Assembly: GCA_045128635.1 (NCBI GenBank)
Contig: JBGVRS010000052.1
Span: 16,658-80,657 of the forward strand
Direction: 5' to 3'
Length of the DNA stretch: 64,000 nt
Origin: HGM12587 sp045128635
GTDB lineage: Bacteria > Bacillota > Clostridia > Lachnospirales > Lachnospiraceae
This document shows, in pieces, positions 1 to 9,109 of this stretch. How positions within the stretch are numbered: the stretch's first letter is position 1; each line of letters opens with the position of its first letter. A program made the translations under genes and the position numbers. The notes under the pieces were generated by a model. The model was not told the origin of the DNA, did no database searches, and saw only the letters and a list, made by a program, of their open reading frames with translations.

Positions 1-756
1 AACCAGAAGATCCTGCAATGCAATTGGTGTTCCAAGACGAAGTTCCCGTAAAATGATTTTGGGATAGAAACGAATAAACTCTTTTTTGAAAGTAAAAGGT
101 AAAGGCTTTTTACGGATGATCAGGACGGAGACGATTACGCTGACCGCCTGTGCAATGACAGTTGCCAGTGCAGCACCTTTGGCGCCCATGCCAAATCCTG
201 CGACGAAGAGTAAATCTCCGACAATATTACAAATGCATGCAATAAATACAGTTAGTAAAGGTGTTTTTGAGTCACCGATTCCTCTAAAAATTGCTCCCAA
301 TAAATTATAAAGACAGATAAAAAGCATTCCATAACCACATACTGTAATATAATCGCAGGTCTGTGTAAATGCTTCTGCCGGAGCATGAAGAAGTTCTGCT
401 AAATTCCCTGTAAAAATCACAAGAAAGGCGGACATCAGAATTCCTAAAATAATGAATAATAGGATTCCGGTTCCGATGGCTTTTCCTGCTTCTTCAAGTT
501 TTTTCTCTCCAATTTTCTGCCCAACAAAAACTGTAATCCCCATAGATAATCCTGTAATCACGGTTGTAACTGTATGGGTCAACTGACTTCCGGTAGAAAC
601 GCCGGAGATATCTGCAGTTTCTGCAAATTGTCCAACAACCAGCAAGTCTACACCACCGTATAGTGATTGCAGAAACATGGCTGCCAGTACCGGAATTGCA
701 AATTTAATCAGCGAACCAAGTACACTTCCGGTTGTAAAATCTTTTGTTTTTTCCAT
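1..756 (-). CDS. MATE family efflux transporter (partial, N-terminal 252 residues)
   Basis: The reading frame opens at ATG 756 on the minus strand and stays open to base 1, so the C-terminal part lies outside the window. An AGGAG ribosome binding site lies about 12 bases upstream. The protein begins MEKTKDFTTGSVLGSLIKFA and has long hydrophobic stretches separated by short polar loops. The motif GGVDLLVVGQFA and the later LLGAIFRGIGDSKTPL are typical of the MATE family, which exports drugs or metabolites in exchange for Na+ or H+ in the cytoplasmic membrane. The substrate cannot be inferred. About half of a normal 440-460 residue MATE protein is visible. Confidence 0.9.
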   Translation of the reverse strand, partial: MEKTKDFTTGSVLGSLIKFAIPVLAAMFLQSLYGGVDLLVVGQFAETADISGVSTGSQLTHTVTTVITGLSMGITVFVGQKIGEKKLEEAGKAIGTGILLFIILGILMSAFLVIFTGNLAELLHAPAEAFTQTCDYITVCGYGMLFICLYNLLGAIFRGIGDSKTPLLTVFIACICNIVGDLLFVAGFGMGAKGAALATVIAQAVSVIVSVLIIRKKPLPFTFKKEFIRFYPKIILRELRLGTPIALQDLLV

Positions 757-799
757 GATATAATCTTTCTTTCTCCTGCTGTAATATTTTTGATAAAAG

Positions 800-1336
800 T
801 CAGATGATTCGATATTGCTCATAGAGCTTTAGAAAAGCTTCTTCTATTTGAGCAAATGGTACGAATTCATAATTTAATGAGATTAGTATCTCAGGAGCAA
901 TAGCACAAGAGCATTCGTTCAATAACTCTTTTAAATCATAGTACAGTAATGCATGATCGATTTCTTTAACCAGTTTATTTTCTTCTTCTGTTAAAGTACT
1001 TCCCAGAAACTTTTCATAAATTAAGTCCAGTAAATGTTCCTCGATGCACACATATTCCGGCATGGCAACTTTCAGCGGCCTCGGAACGTCCGACATGTAA
1101 CTTTCACATGCATCATGAAGAAGGCATGCAAGAATCACTCGTCGGGAATATCCCCTTGCAATAGCCTCTCTTGCAGCATTGATACAATGCTGTCCGACGG
1201 AAAAGAATGTTTTTACCTGTCCATTTCCTCTGCAGATTAAAGAAAGGGCATGTGCAATATCCTGAACATCCACTTGTGTCATATCTGGATTTACCGGATC
1301 AAAATGTTTTCCTGTATAAGTAGTAATATAACTCAT
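800..1336 (-). CDS. HD-domain phosphohydrolase (YfbR-like)
   Basis: This 178-residue protein has the HD-superfamily metal ligands: H50, the paired H74-D75 in LLHDACESY, and D127 in EIDHAL. That pattern, plus the SVGQH and DVPRPLK segments, matches the small YfbR-type HD hydrolases that act on phosphorylated nucleotides such as dNMPs; the substrate here is inferred from family only. The gene lies 43 bases upstream of the MATE gene on the same strand and may be co-transcribed with it. It is divergent from the methyltransferase gene at 1448. Confidence 0.8.
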   Translation of the reverse strand: MSYITTYTGKHFDPVNPDMTQVDVQDIAHALSLICRGNGQVKTFFSVGQHCINAAREAIARGYSRRVILACLLHDACESYMSDVPRPLKVAMPEYVCIEEHLLDLIYEKFLGSTLTEEENKLVKEIDHALLYYDLKELLNECSCAIAPEILISLNYEFVPFAQIEEAFLKLYEQYRII

Positions 1337-1358
1337 AAATTCCTCTGTTCAAACGGGA

Positions 1359-1388
1359 TTGACACCCGCATAATTTGCTTGTTACAAT
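1359..1388 (+). promoter_or_regulatory. Promoter of the methyltransferase gene
   Basis: TTGACA at 1359-1364 and TACAAT at 1383-1388 are separated by 18 bases, close to the sigma-A consensus. The site is in the divergent gap between the HD gene and the methyltransferase gene and points toward the latter. Confidence 0.6.
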
Positions 1389-1447
1389 AAAAGTTACGAT
1401 ATATGCTTGGAAATTTCAAGCATCAACTTTGTATAAGGAAAAAATTT

Positions 1448-2593
1448 ATGGAAAGATTAAAACATATATTAGAAGAGCAGTTAAATGAGCAGCTTTCTCA
1501 GATTATTATCAGTAATCCAAGACGTGCGGCGCTGGCTCAGAAAGTGAAGATTCGACCGGTTCTCTTAAAAGATCAGTTGAATTTTCAGGTGACAGAGTAT
1601 AAGGGAAAACAGGTTTTTCATGAAAATATGGAAAAGCCGGCAGCTTCCGAATACATTATCACACAGATGGAAAATTTCTTCGGTCAGATGGTGCTGGAAA
1701 GTATGACAAAGACCGTGAATGTACTGGTGAGCAAAAAAGGAACGGTGACCATTAAGCAGAAGACTCAGAAAAATGAAGTAAAGCCGAAAGAACTTTCACA
1801 CAATCGAAAGAAACGATACATTTTAGGGGAAGGGGAAGCAATTCCGTTTCTCGTGGATTTGGGAGTACAGACAAAAGAAGGAAAAACTGTTCATTCCAGA
1901 TACGACAAATTCCGACAGATTAACCGATTTTTGGAATTTATTCAGGATATTGTGGAGAACCTGCCAAAGGGGCGCGAACTTACCATTGTTGACTTTGGCT
2001 GTGGGAAATCATACCTGACATTTGCAATGTATCATTACTTAAAAGTTATGAAAGGCTTTGACATTCGTGTCATTGGTCTGGACTTAAAAGAAGATGTCAT
2101 TGCATATTGTAATGAATTAAAGGATAAATATGGTTATGAAAAAATGTCTTTCACAACCGGAGATATCGCAAGTTACACAGGTGTGGACGCTGTAGATATG
2201 GTAGTTACGCTGCATGCATGCGACACAGCAACTGATTATGCGCTGGAAAAGGCAGTAAAATGGGGCGCAAGTGTTATTTTATCTGTACCATGCTGTCAGC
2301 ATGAATTGAACTATCAGATGAAAAATGAAGAATTATCAGCAGTTCTTAAATACGGACTTTTAAAAGAACGTATTGCGGCATTGGTAACAGATGGTCTCCG
2401 TGCAGAAATGCTGGAGCAGTGTGGTTATGATACCCAAGTGCTGGAATTCATCGATATGGAACATACACCAAAAAATATTTTAATTCGTGCGGTAAAGAAA
2501 AACAAAGACGTAAAGAAGAATTTTGAAAAATACGACAATTGCTGTAAAACATTGGGGGTAGATCCGATGTTAGGCAGATTATTAAAGAAATAG
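1448..2593 (+). CDS. Class I SAM-dependent methyltransferase
   Basis: I place the start at ATG 1448 (MERLKHILEEQ), with AAGGAAAAA just upstream; an in-frame ATG at 1403 lacks a binding site. The 381-residue protein has a variable N-terminal half and a C-terminal Rossmann fold with the SAM-binding motif VDFGCGKSYLTF at about residues 182-193. The later VTLHACDTATDYAL and LSVPCCQHELN motifs are typical of the Methyltransf_32-type cytosolic methyltransferases common in Clostridia. The CC in VPCCQHE is a hallmark of that group. The substrate is not known. The stop is 9 bases before the next gene, so the two are probably one transcript. Confidence 0.8.
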   Translation: MERLKHILEEQLNEQLSQIIISNPRRAALAQKVKIRPVLLKDQLNFQVTEYKGKQVFHENMEKPAASEYIITQMENFFGQMVLESMTKTVNVLVSKKGTVTIKQKTQKNEVKPKELSHNRKKRYILGEGEAIPFLVDLGVQTKEGKTVHSRYDKFRQINRFLEFIQDIVENLPKGRELTIVDFGCGKSYLTFAMYHYLKVMKGFDIRVIGLDLKEDVIAYCNELKDKYGYEKMSFTTGDIASYTGVDAVDMVVTLHACDTATDYALEKAVKWGASVILSVPCCQHELNYQMKNEELSAVLKYGLLKERIAALVTDGLRAEMLEQCGYDTQVLEFIDMEHTPKNILIRAVKKNKDVKKNFEKYDNCCKTLGVDPMLGRLLKK

Positions 2594-2602
2594 AGGATAA
2601 AT

Positions 2603-5119
2603 TTGAAGAAGATTATTATTAAGATTATTACAATTATCATAGCGTTCTTTCTTGGAATTGTATCCATGAGTTACCTTTATAATAAGGGGAATCTGGATAT
2701 GACAGCACATATGTCGGAGGCAACTCTTCCGGTGTTGTATTTTGAACATGAAGGAAATCTGATCAATCCGACTTACGGATACACTTCGGATGTGGATGCA
2801 ACATGTCTTAGAAATGCGATTGTACCATTGGATGAGGAACGCATGATTCACGTTGCGCTGGAAAAATATAATGCAGAAATTGAAGCGGTAAGCTATGAAG
2901 TTCGAAGTACTGATATGGAGCGATTGATCCAAAATGGTGATGTGGAAGAATTGGAAGAATCCGGACAGTACGTAAACGCGTCAGTGAAGATTAAAGACCT
3001 TTTAGAAAATGCAGAAGAATATATTCTTGTTTTTCATGTGCAGTTGGAAAATTATGAAGATGTAAAATATTTTGCAAGAATTACCAATAGCTCCTATGAA
3101 ATGATTAAGGCGTGTACTGAATTTGCGTTAGATTTCCATAACGCGACTCTGGATCCGAATAATGTTTATCCGATTACCCAGTATTTGGAAACGGACACTT
3201 CAAGAAAAGAGAATTCTCTTGCCAAAGTGGATATCCATTCAAAATATAAAACGGTGATTTGGGATGGAATGTCAGTAAAACGAGTAGATAATCCGATGAT
3301 TACTTATCTGGAACTGGAAGATGACGTTGTTTCACTGAATTTTGATTATCAGGTAACCTATGAGAACGAAAATGGTGAAAATGAAAAGTATCAGGTACAA
3401 GATTATTTCCGTGTACGTCAGACAAATATCAGAATGTATCTTTTAGATTACGAGAGAACTACAGAACGTATTTTTTCTATAGATAATCAGGTGTTTGAAG
3501 AAAGCAGTTTAAATCTGGGTATTCAGTGGGAAGAAATTCCTCATATGTCTAATGAAGAAGGAAGTGTTGTGAACTTCGTGGTTTCCGATGAACTTTGGTG
3601 CTTCGACATTGCACAGAACAAGTTATCAAAAGTTTTTAGTTTTAAAAACGGAAATGATAAACGCGGGCTTCATAATGAATTTGATATTCAGCTCATTAAC
3701 ATGGAAGATTCCGGAAGCATGGATTTTATCGTGACAGGTTATATGAATCGTGGACGCCATGAAGGCGAGACTGGTGTGGCAGTGATGCGCTATGACAGCC
3801 TGACAAATACGACGGAAGAGCTGCTGTTTATTGAAAGTACAGAATGCGCAGATGTGCTGGAACATACAGTAGGTGAACTTTTATATATCAGTTATGATGA
3901 TAAGATGTATCTGTCTTATGGGAAAAACATTTATGCCATTGATTTAAATATCAAGAGTGTTGAAACATTAACAGAAGATCTGACAGCAGATAAATATATT
4001 ATCTCCAGAGATGGTGACATGATTGCATGGCAGCATGGCAATGATAGATTTGGGTCAACAAAGATTACAACCATGGATATGAAGACCGGAGTTCGCCAGA
4101 CATATGAGGCGAATGAAGGAGAATATTTACTGCCGCTTGGATTTAGCAGTGACGACTTCCTTTATGGAGTCTGTGCAGAAGAAGATGTAGCAGAAGATTT
4201 TGCGGGAAATACATTATTCCCAATGTATCAGGTAAAAATTGTAAATAACAGTGGGGAATCCGTCAGAGATTTTAATTATTACGAAAAGAATAAATATGTA
4301 GTTTCTGCTACGGTAGAAAACAACCGAATCAATTTGGAATGTATTTCTAAAAATCCGGATGGAACCTATGTGAGCGCATTGGCTGAAGCAATTACCAGCT
4401 CTGAAGAGGAAATCGTAAGTCTGATCAAACTGGCAGAAGTAAAACATGCACAGAAAAAGACGGAGTATGTATTCCAGTTTAAAGAAGAGGCAGAAGGAAA
4501 GAGAAAAGAGATTACGCCAAAACAGATTCTTTTTGAAGATAATCGTATGCTTTCGTTAGAAGAAGAGGATCACCAGAGTTTTTATGCCTATGGAAGAGGA
4601 AAAGTGGAAGGTGTTTACTCTGAACTTAGGAAAGCGGTGCTGACTGCTTATGACGACATGGGTGTTGTTACCAACTATGTCGGTCAGGTTGTCTGGGATC
4701 GTGGTAATCGAAAGACAAGATCTGTTCTGGAACTTGCAAATGGAATAGAACCTGTGGAAGCAACAAATAGTCTGGAAGCAGGAATTCGCATCTTGCTTGA
4801 ACAGGAAGGAGTTTATGTAGATGTAAAAGCTTTGCTGGATGCAGGCAGAAGTCCTTATCAGATTTTAAAACAAAATTCTCAGAAACAACCGGAAAACTTT
4901 ACTGGATGTAATTTGTCTTCCGTATTATACTATGTAAGTGAAGGCAATTATGTACTTGCAATGACAGATGCAAATAGTGCGGAAATGATTGTTGGGTATG
5001 ATGCGCAGAATATTTTCGTATTGGATACCATGACCGGAAAAATGCACAAAGAAGGTCAAAAGGATGCGACAGCAAAATACGAAGCTTGTGGAAATGTATT
5101 CTTTAGCTTTTTGGAATAA
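2603..5119 (+). CDS. Large membrane-anchored extracytoplasmic protein of unknown function
   Basis: The start is TTG 2603, preceded by GAGGATAA. The 838-residue product has one N-terminal membrane segment (about residues 4-27, IIIKIITIIIAFFLGIVSM) and then a long acidic exterior region. The middle (about 270-620) has repeated strand-rich units such as LWCFDIAQNKL, MYLSYGKNIYAIDL and MIAWQHGNDR, consistent with a beta-propeller; this is inference. The last 120 residues (SLEAGIRILLEQEGVYVD, MIVGYDAQNIFVLDTMTG) resemble the fold of C39-like peptidases, but the catalytic Cys and His positions appear to be Ser/Leu and Ala/Glu, so it would be inactive. I do not recognise a named family. Confidence 0.7.
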   Translation: MKKIIIKIITIIIAFFLGIVSMSYLYNKGNLDMTAHMSEATLPVLYFEHEGNLINPTYGYTSDVDATCLRNAIVPLDEERMIHVALEKYNAEIEAVSYEVRSTDMERLIQNGDVEELEESGQYVNASVKIKDLLENAEEYILVFHVQLENYEDVKYFARITNSSYEMIKACTEFALDFHNATLDPNNVYPITQYLETDTSRKENSLAKVDIHSKYKTVIWDGMSVKRVDNPMITYLELEDDVVSLNFDYQVTYENENGENEKYQVQDYFRVRQTNIRMYLLDYERTTERIFSIDNQVFEESSLNLGIQWEEIPHMSNEEGSVVNFVVSDELWCFDIAQNKLSKVFSFKNGNDKRGLHNEFDIQLINMEDSGSMDFIVTGYMNRGRHEGETGVAVMRYDSLTNTTEELLFIESTECADVLEHTVGELLYISYDDKMYLSYGKNIYAIDLNIKSVETLTEDLTADKYIISRDGDMIAWQHGNDRFGSTKITTMDMKTGVRQTYEANEGEYLLPLGFSSDDFLYGVCAEEDVAEDFAGNTLFPMYQVKIVNNSGESVRDFNYYEKNKYVVSATVENNRINLECISKNPDGTYVSALAEAITSSEEEIVSLIKLAEVKHAQKKTEYVFQFKEEAEGKRKEITPKQILFEDNRMLSLEEEDHQSFYAYGRGKVEGVYSELRKAVLTAYDDMGVVTNYVGQVVWDRGNRKTRSVLELANGIEPVEATNSLEAGIRILLEQEGVYVDVKALLDAGRSPYQILKQNSQKQPENFTGCNLSSVLYYVSEGNYVLAMTDANSAEMIVGYDAQNIFVLDTMTGKMHKEGQKDATAKYEACGNVFFSFLE

Positions 5120-5131
5120 TAGGAGGCATTT

Positions 5132-6247
5132 ATGGATGAGAGAACTATAATTTTAGCCAGAAATCTGGTGCACAATTCCTGTGAGATCAAACCGGGTGAA
5201 AAGGTGTGGATCAATCACGTTGGGAATGCTACGGAAGATATCGTAAAGGCATTGATTCGTGAAGTATATGCAGTAGGAGCGATTCCGTTTGTGCATTATG
5301 AAAATATGAGAATCAAAAGAGAACTCCTGATGCACTGTACGGAAGAACAGCTGAAAATGATGGCAGAACGAGACAGCAAAGAAATGTCTCAGATGGATGT
5401 GTTCATTGGCATTCGCGGTAATATCAACAGTGCAGAACTCTCAGATGTTCCAAGCGAAAAGATAGAGATGTATGAGACGATTTACAGTAAACCGGTTCAC
5501 TATGAAGTTCGTATTCCGAAAACAAGATGGGTGGTACTTCGTTTTCCTACAGAGTCTATGGCGCAGCAAAGCAATATGAGTTCTGAAGCATTCAGAGATT
5601 TCTACTATGAGGTATGTAATCTGGATTACAGTAAGATGGAAAAAGAATCCATGGCGCTGGTTGAACTGATGAATCGTACAGATAAGGTAAGAGTGACTGG
5701 TGCAGGCACAGACCTTACATTTTCCATTAAGGATATTCCGGCAGTGACATGCTGTGGTCATATGAATATCCCGGACGGAGAAGTTTATACAGCACCTGTA
5801 AGAGATTCTGTAAATGGTAAAATTACTTACAATACACCGTCAGTTCTTCAGGGATTCACTTATGAGAATGTGTGTCTGGAATTTGAAAACGGCAAGATTG
5901 TAAAAGCAACTGCCAATGATACAGAACGTGTCAACAAAGTTTTTGACACCGACGAAGGTGCAAGATATGTAGGAGAATTTGCAATCGGTATTAATCCATA
6001 TATTTTAAAACCAATGAAAGAAATCCTTTTTGATGAAAAAATTATGGGTTCTATTCACTTTACACCTGGAAACTGTTATGATGATGCATATAACGGTAAC
6101 CGTTCCGCAATTCACTGGGATTTGGTAATGCTCCAGACACCGGAATATGGCGGAGGTGAAATCTGGTTTGATGATGTACTGATCAGAAAAGACGGCAGAT
6201 TTGTCATTCCGGAATTGGAAGGATTAAATCCTGAAAACTTAAAATAA
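5132..6247 (+). CDS. M29-family aminopeptidase (AmpS/PepS-like)
   Basis: The 371-residue protein fits thermophilic-aminopeptidase family M29, dinuclear-metal cytosolic exopeptidases that remove N-terminal residues. The C-terminal metal-site region is intact: GEFAIGINPYI, DEKIMGSIHFTPGNCYDD and the IHWD pair. The N-terminus (ARNLVHNSCEIKPGEKVWI) also matches the family. An AGGAGG site lies before ATG 5132, 12 bases after the preceding stop. It is slightly shorter than typical family members (about 400-410), with no obvious missing motif. Confidence 0.85.
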   Translation: MDERTIILARNLVHNSCEIKPGEKVWINHVGNATEDIVKALIREVYAVGAIPFVHYENMRIKRELLMHCTEEQLKMMAERDSKEMSQMDVFIGIRGNINSAELSDVPSEKIEMYETIYSKPVHYEVRIPKTRWVVLRFPTESMAQQSNMSSEAFRDFYYEVCNLDYSKMEKESMALVELMNRTDKVRVTGAGTDLTFSIKDIPAVTCCGHMNIPDGEVYTAPVRDSVNGKITYNTPSVLQGFTYENVCLEFENGKIVKATANDTERVNKVFDTDEGARYVGEFAIGINPYILKPMKEILFDEKIMGSIHFTPGNCYDDAYNGNRSAIHWDLVMLQTPEYGGGEIWFDDVLIRKDGRFVIPELEGLNPENLK

Positions 6248-6280
6248 AATATAGAGGATACACAACAGGAGGAAAATATT

Positions 6281-6544
6281 ATGGCAACAACATGTCAGTA
6301 CAAAACAAAAAATGTATGTTCCAGCATGATTAAATTTGACTTAGAAGGAAATGTGGTAACAAACGTATCTTTCCAGGGCGGATGTAACGGAAACTTAAAA
6401 GCGATCAGCAAACTGGTAGAAGGCATGACTGTAGAACAGATTGAAAGCTATTTAAAAGGAAATACATGCGGTATGAGAAATACTTCCTGTGCAGATCAGT
6501 TAGCACAGGGTGTAAGAAAAGCTTACGAAGAACTGAATAAGTAA
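6281..6544 (+). CDS. TIGR03905-type TSCPD domain protein
   Basis: This is an 87-residue protein containing the family signature TSCADQLAQGV near its end and regularly placed cysteines (C5, C13, C28, and CGM...SC). The TSCPD domain also occurs at the end of some ribonucleotide reductases, where cysteines bind zinc, and stand-alone versions like this are common in Clostridia. The exact function is unknown. AGGAGG lies 7 bases before the ATG, and a strong terminator follows the stop. Confidence 0.8.
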   Translation: MATTCQYKTKNVCSSMIKFDLEGNVVTNVSFQGGCNGNLKAISKLVEGMTVEQIESYLKGNTCGMRNTSCADQLAQGVRKAYEELNK

Positions 6545-6549
6545 ATAAT

Positions 6550-6575
6550 AATCCCCCTATACAGGGGGATTTTAT
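6550..6575. terminator. Bidirectional rho-independent terminator
   Basis: AATCCCCCT (6550-6558) pairs with AGGGGGATT (6563-6571) around an ATAC loop, with T-rich sequence after it on the plus strand and a T-rich tract on the minus strand. It lies between the convergent TSCPD and HAD genes and can serve both. Confidence 0.8.
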
Positions 6576-7193
6576 TTAAAATAAATCTAGTAATTCACTG
6601 AATTTTGAAATTTTGTAATCATATCTGTCTGCCTCTCCAAACCCATATTCGCAGAATACAAATGGAATTCCTGCAAATGCAGAAGCCTCACAGTCCCCTT
6701 GGGTGTCCCCAACATAAACAGCGGAAGTAAAGCCATTACGTTCCATCACAAGCTTGCAGTTTTCTCCTTTTGGAAGTCCGGAGTAGCCTGGACATTCAAA
6801 GTCAGTAATGCAGTCTTCAATTCCGAGAGAACGCATTGTCAGTTCGATATAACCTGCCTGACAGTTGCTGACAATACAAATTTTATATTTCTTGGAAAGT
6901 TCACGAATCGTTTCTACGACACCTTCAAAAACATGTCCCGGATTCTTTTCTAAAATTTCTTCTTCCTGCGCACAGCATTCATCCATGAGCTTCATTTGGT
7001 CTTCCGGGGAAAGCTCAGGAAAAGCAGCGGCGGCAATTGCCCACATTGGACGACCAAAGAGCTTTTTTAAATTATCAGCAGTTGGACGCCATGCAATGTC
7101 GGTACGATTTTTTAGTGCTTCACCCCAGGCTTTTGCTACAATCGGTGTTGTATCCCATAATGTTCCATCAATATCTAAAATAATGCAATCCAT
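6576..7193 (-). CDS. HAD-superfamily hydrolase (phosphoglycolate phosphatase-like)
   Basis: The 205-residue protein opens with HAD motif I, DIDGTLWD (nucleophile D7, acid D9). Motif II is in KICIVSNCQAGY, with a cap domain between them. The C-terminal VYVGDTQGDCEASAFAGIPF carries the acidic motif IV. These features define a Mg2+-dependent phosphatase of subfamily IA; substrates of such proteins are small phosphorylated metabolites and cannot be deduced here. It is a monocistronic gene convergent with the TSCPD gene. Confidence 0.8.
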   Translation of the reverse strand: MDCIILDIDGTLWDTTPIVAKAWGEALKNRTDIAWRPTADNLKKLFGRPMWAIAAAAFPELSPEDQMKLMDECCAQEEEILEKNPGHVFEGVVETIRELSKKYKICIVSNCQAGYIELTMRSLGIEDCITDFECPGYSGLPKGENCKLVMERNGFTSAVYVGDTQGDCEASAFAGIPFVFCEYGFGEADRYDYKISKFSELLDLF

Positions 7194-7353
7194 AAGATTC
7201 CTCGCTTATCATCTTTGTAATTTATTTCTCTCTTAGTGTATAGAATTTTCTTTGGAAAAGCAATAAATTATTCTTTTTTTCGAATTTGTTAACAATTATA
7301 TGAGGAATTGTTTAGAAAAGTATGTTATACTTTCAAGTTAAGTGAGGGTGCTT

Positions 7354-8034
7354 ATGAATTATTCAAATATTGAACGGGCGTATTTTAAAGAACGCCCGAA
7401 TCGATTTATTGCATACGTGGAAACAGAAGAAGGAAGAGAAATCTGCCATGTGAAAAATACAGGTCGCTGCAGGGAACTTCTTACACCGGATGCAGTTGTC
7501 TATGTGCAGAGAAACGATAATCTTGCCAGAAAGACAAAGTTGGATTTGATTGGTGTAGAGAAAGGTGATTATCTAATCAACATGGATTCCCAGGCACCAA
7601 ATGCGGCAGTCAAAGAATGGCTGCAGGCAGGAAATCTGTTTTCAAAAAATGCGGTAGTTTATTCTGAAAAAACTTACGGTGAGTCCCGTTTCGACTTTTA
7701 TATTGAAGATGGGGAGCGAAAAGCTTTTATGGAAGTCAAAGGGGTGACACTGGAACTTGACGGAGTGTGTCGTTTTCCGGATGCTCCGACGGAAAGAGGA
7801 GTCAAGCATATCAGGGAATTGATAAAGTGCATGGAGGATGGCTATGAAGCATACATTCTCTTTGTGATTCAAATGAGCCCTGTGAAATATTTAGAGCCAA
7901 ATGATGCAACCCACAAAGCGTTTGGAGATGCTTTAAGAGAAGCTGCAAAAGCGGGGGTGCATGTGATGGCGAGGGATTGTAAAGTTACCATAGATTCTAT
8001 GGAAATTATGAATGAGGTAGAGGTCAGGTTGTAA
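7354..8034 (+). CDS. sfsA: SfsA-family DNA/RNA nuclease
   Basis: ATG 7354 follows GTGAGGGTG, which serves as the binding site; the upstream in-frame GTG 7342 lies inside it. The 226-residue product has the SfsA signature: NTGRCRELLTPDA, ESRFDFYI, AFMEVKGVTL and FPDAPTERGVKHIREL. The acidic D-...-E-x-K arrangement belongs to the PD-(D/E)XK nuclease fold. SfsA was first described as a sugar fermentation stimulation protein, and a DNA-binding or nuclease role is now favoured. The stop codon touches the mutY ATG, so the two are translationally coupled. Confidence 0.9.
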   Translation: MNYSNIERAYFKERPNRFIAYVETEEGREICHVKNTGRCRELLTPDAVVYVQRNDNLARKTKLDLIGVEKGDYLINMDSQAPNAAVKEWLQAGNLFSKNAVVYSEKTYGESRFDFYIEDGERKAFMEVKGVTLELDGVCRFPDAPTERGVKHIRELIKCMEDGYEAYILFVIQMSPVKYLEPNDATHKAFGDALREAAKAGVHVMARDCKVTIDSMEIMNEVEVRL

Positions 8035-9096
8035 ATGCTGGAGGAAATCGTAGTTCCGTTACTGGACTGGTATGATAAACAAAAACGTACATTGCCGTGG
8101 CGTAGTAAGCCAACACCGTATCGTGTGTGGGTGTCAGAGATTATGCTGCAGCAGACAAGGGTAGAAGCGGTAAAACCATATTTTGAGAGATTTATGAAAG
8201 CATTGCCAACGGTAAAGAAGCTGGCGGCATGCCCGGAAGAAGAACTTTTGAAGCTTTGGGAAGGACTTGGATATTATAACCGTGTCCGAAATATGCAAAA
8301 AGCTGCACAGATTCTTGTAGCAGAAAATAAGGGTGAAGTTCCGGCGCAGTTTGATGAACTGATAAAATTACCGGGAATTGGGAAATATACTGCTGGGGCA
8401 ATCTCTTCCATTGCTTTTGGAATTCCGGTACCGGCGGTTGATGGAAATGTACTTCGTGTCATTACAAGAATTACTGCGGATGACAGAGACATTGCCAAAG
8501 ATTCTGTAAAGCAGTCAATTGCAAGAGACATCCAGGAAATCATTCCGATGAGAAGAGCGGGAGATTTTAATCAGGCGCTCATTGAGCTTGGAGCAATCGT
8601 ATGTGTACCAAATGGACCAGCCAAATGCAGTGAATGCCCGGTAGCACATTTGTGTGAAGCAAGAAAACGTGATATTGTAATGGAACTGCCGAAGAAAGCA
8701 CCGAAAAAGGAAAGAAGCATTGAAGAAAAGACAGTGCTGATTATTAAGGATGGCGAAAAAATTGCAATTCGAAAGCGTCCAAATAAAGGATTGCTTGCAG
8801 GCTTATACGAACTGCCAAATGTGGAAGGGCAGCTATCTGAGAATGAAGTGTTAGCGCTTGTGAAATCTTATGGTCTGGCACCATTGTTTATTGAAAGATT
8901 AGAAGACTCCAAGCATATTTTTACACATAAAGAATGGCACATGACAGGCTTTGCGGTTCGTGTGGCAGAATTAGAGGGAGAGACGGACGGGATGCTGTTT
9001 GTAGAACGAAAAACAGTGGAAAAAGAATATCCGATTCCGTCGGCATTTGCGGCTTACGCAAAACATATTGATGTTGTACTGGGTAACAAAAGGTAG
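8035..9096 (+). CDS. mutY: A/G-specific adenine DNA glycosylase MutY
   Basis: This 353-residue protein removes adenine mispaired with 8-oxoguanine. The N-terminal domain has LPWR, the catalytic glutamate in SEIMLQQTRVE (E35), a helix-hairpin-helix LPGIGKYTAGAI and the catalytic aspartate in VPAVDGNVLRV (D136). Four cysteines at about 190, 198, 201 and 207 form the [4Fe-4S] loop. The C-terminal 120 residues resemble the NUDIX-like 8-oxoG recognition domain (IRKRPNKGLLAGLYELPN). It starts directly after sfsA, and a glycosyltransferase follows 13 bases later. Confidence 0.95.
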   Translation: MLEEIVVPLLDWYDKQKRTLPWRSKPTPYRVWVSEIMLQQTRVEAVKPYFERFMKALPTVKKLAACPEEELLKLWEGLGYYNRVRNMQKAAQILVAENKGEVPAQFDELIKLPGIGKYTAGAISSIAFGIPVPAVDGNVLRVITRITADDRDIAKDSVKQSIARDIQEIIPMRRAGDFNQALIELGAIVCVPNGPAKCSECPVAHLCEARKRDIVMELPKKAPKKERSIEEKTVLIIKDGEKIAIRKRPNKGLLAGLYELPNVEGQLSENEVLALVKSYGLAPLFIERLEDSKHIFTHKEWHMTGFAVRVAELEGETDGMLFVERKTVEKEYPIPSAFAAYAKHIDVVLGNKR

Positions 9097-9109
9097 ATGA
9101 GGTGAATTT

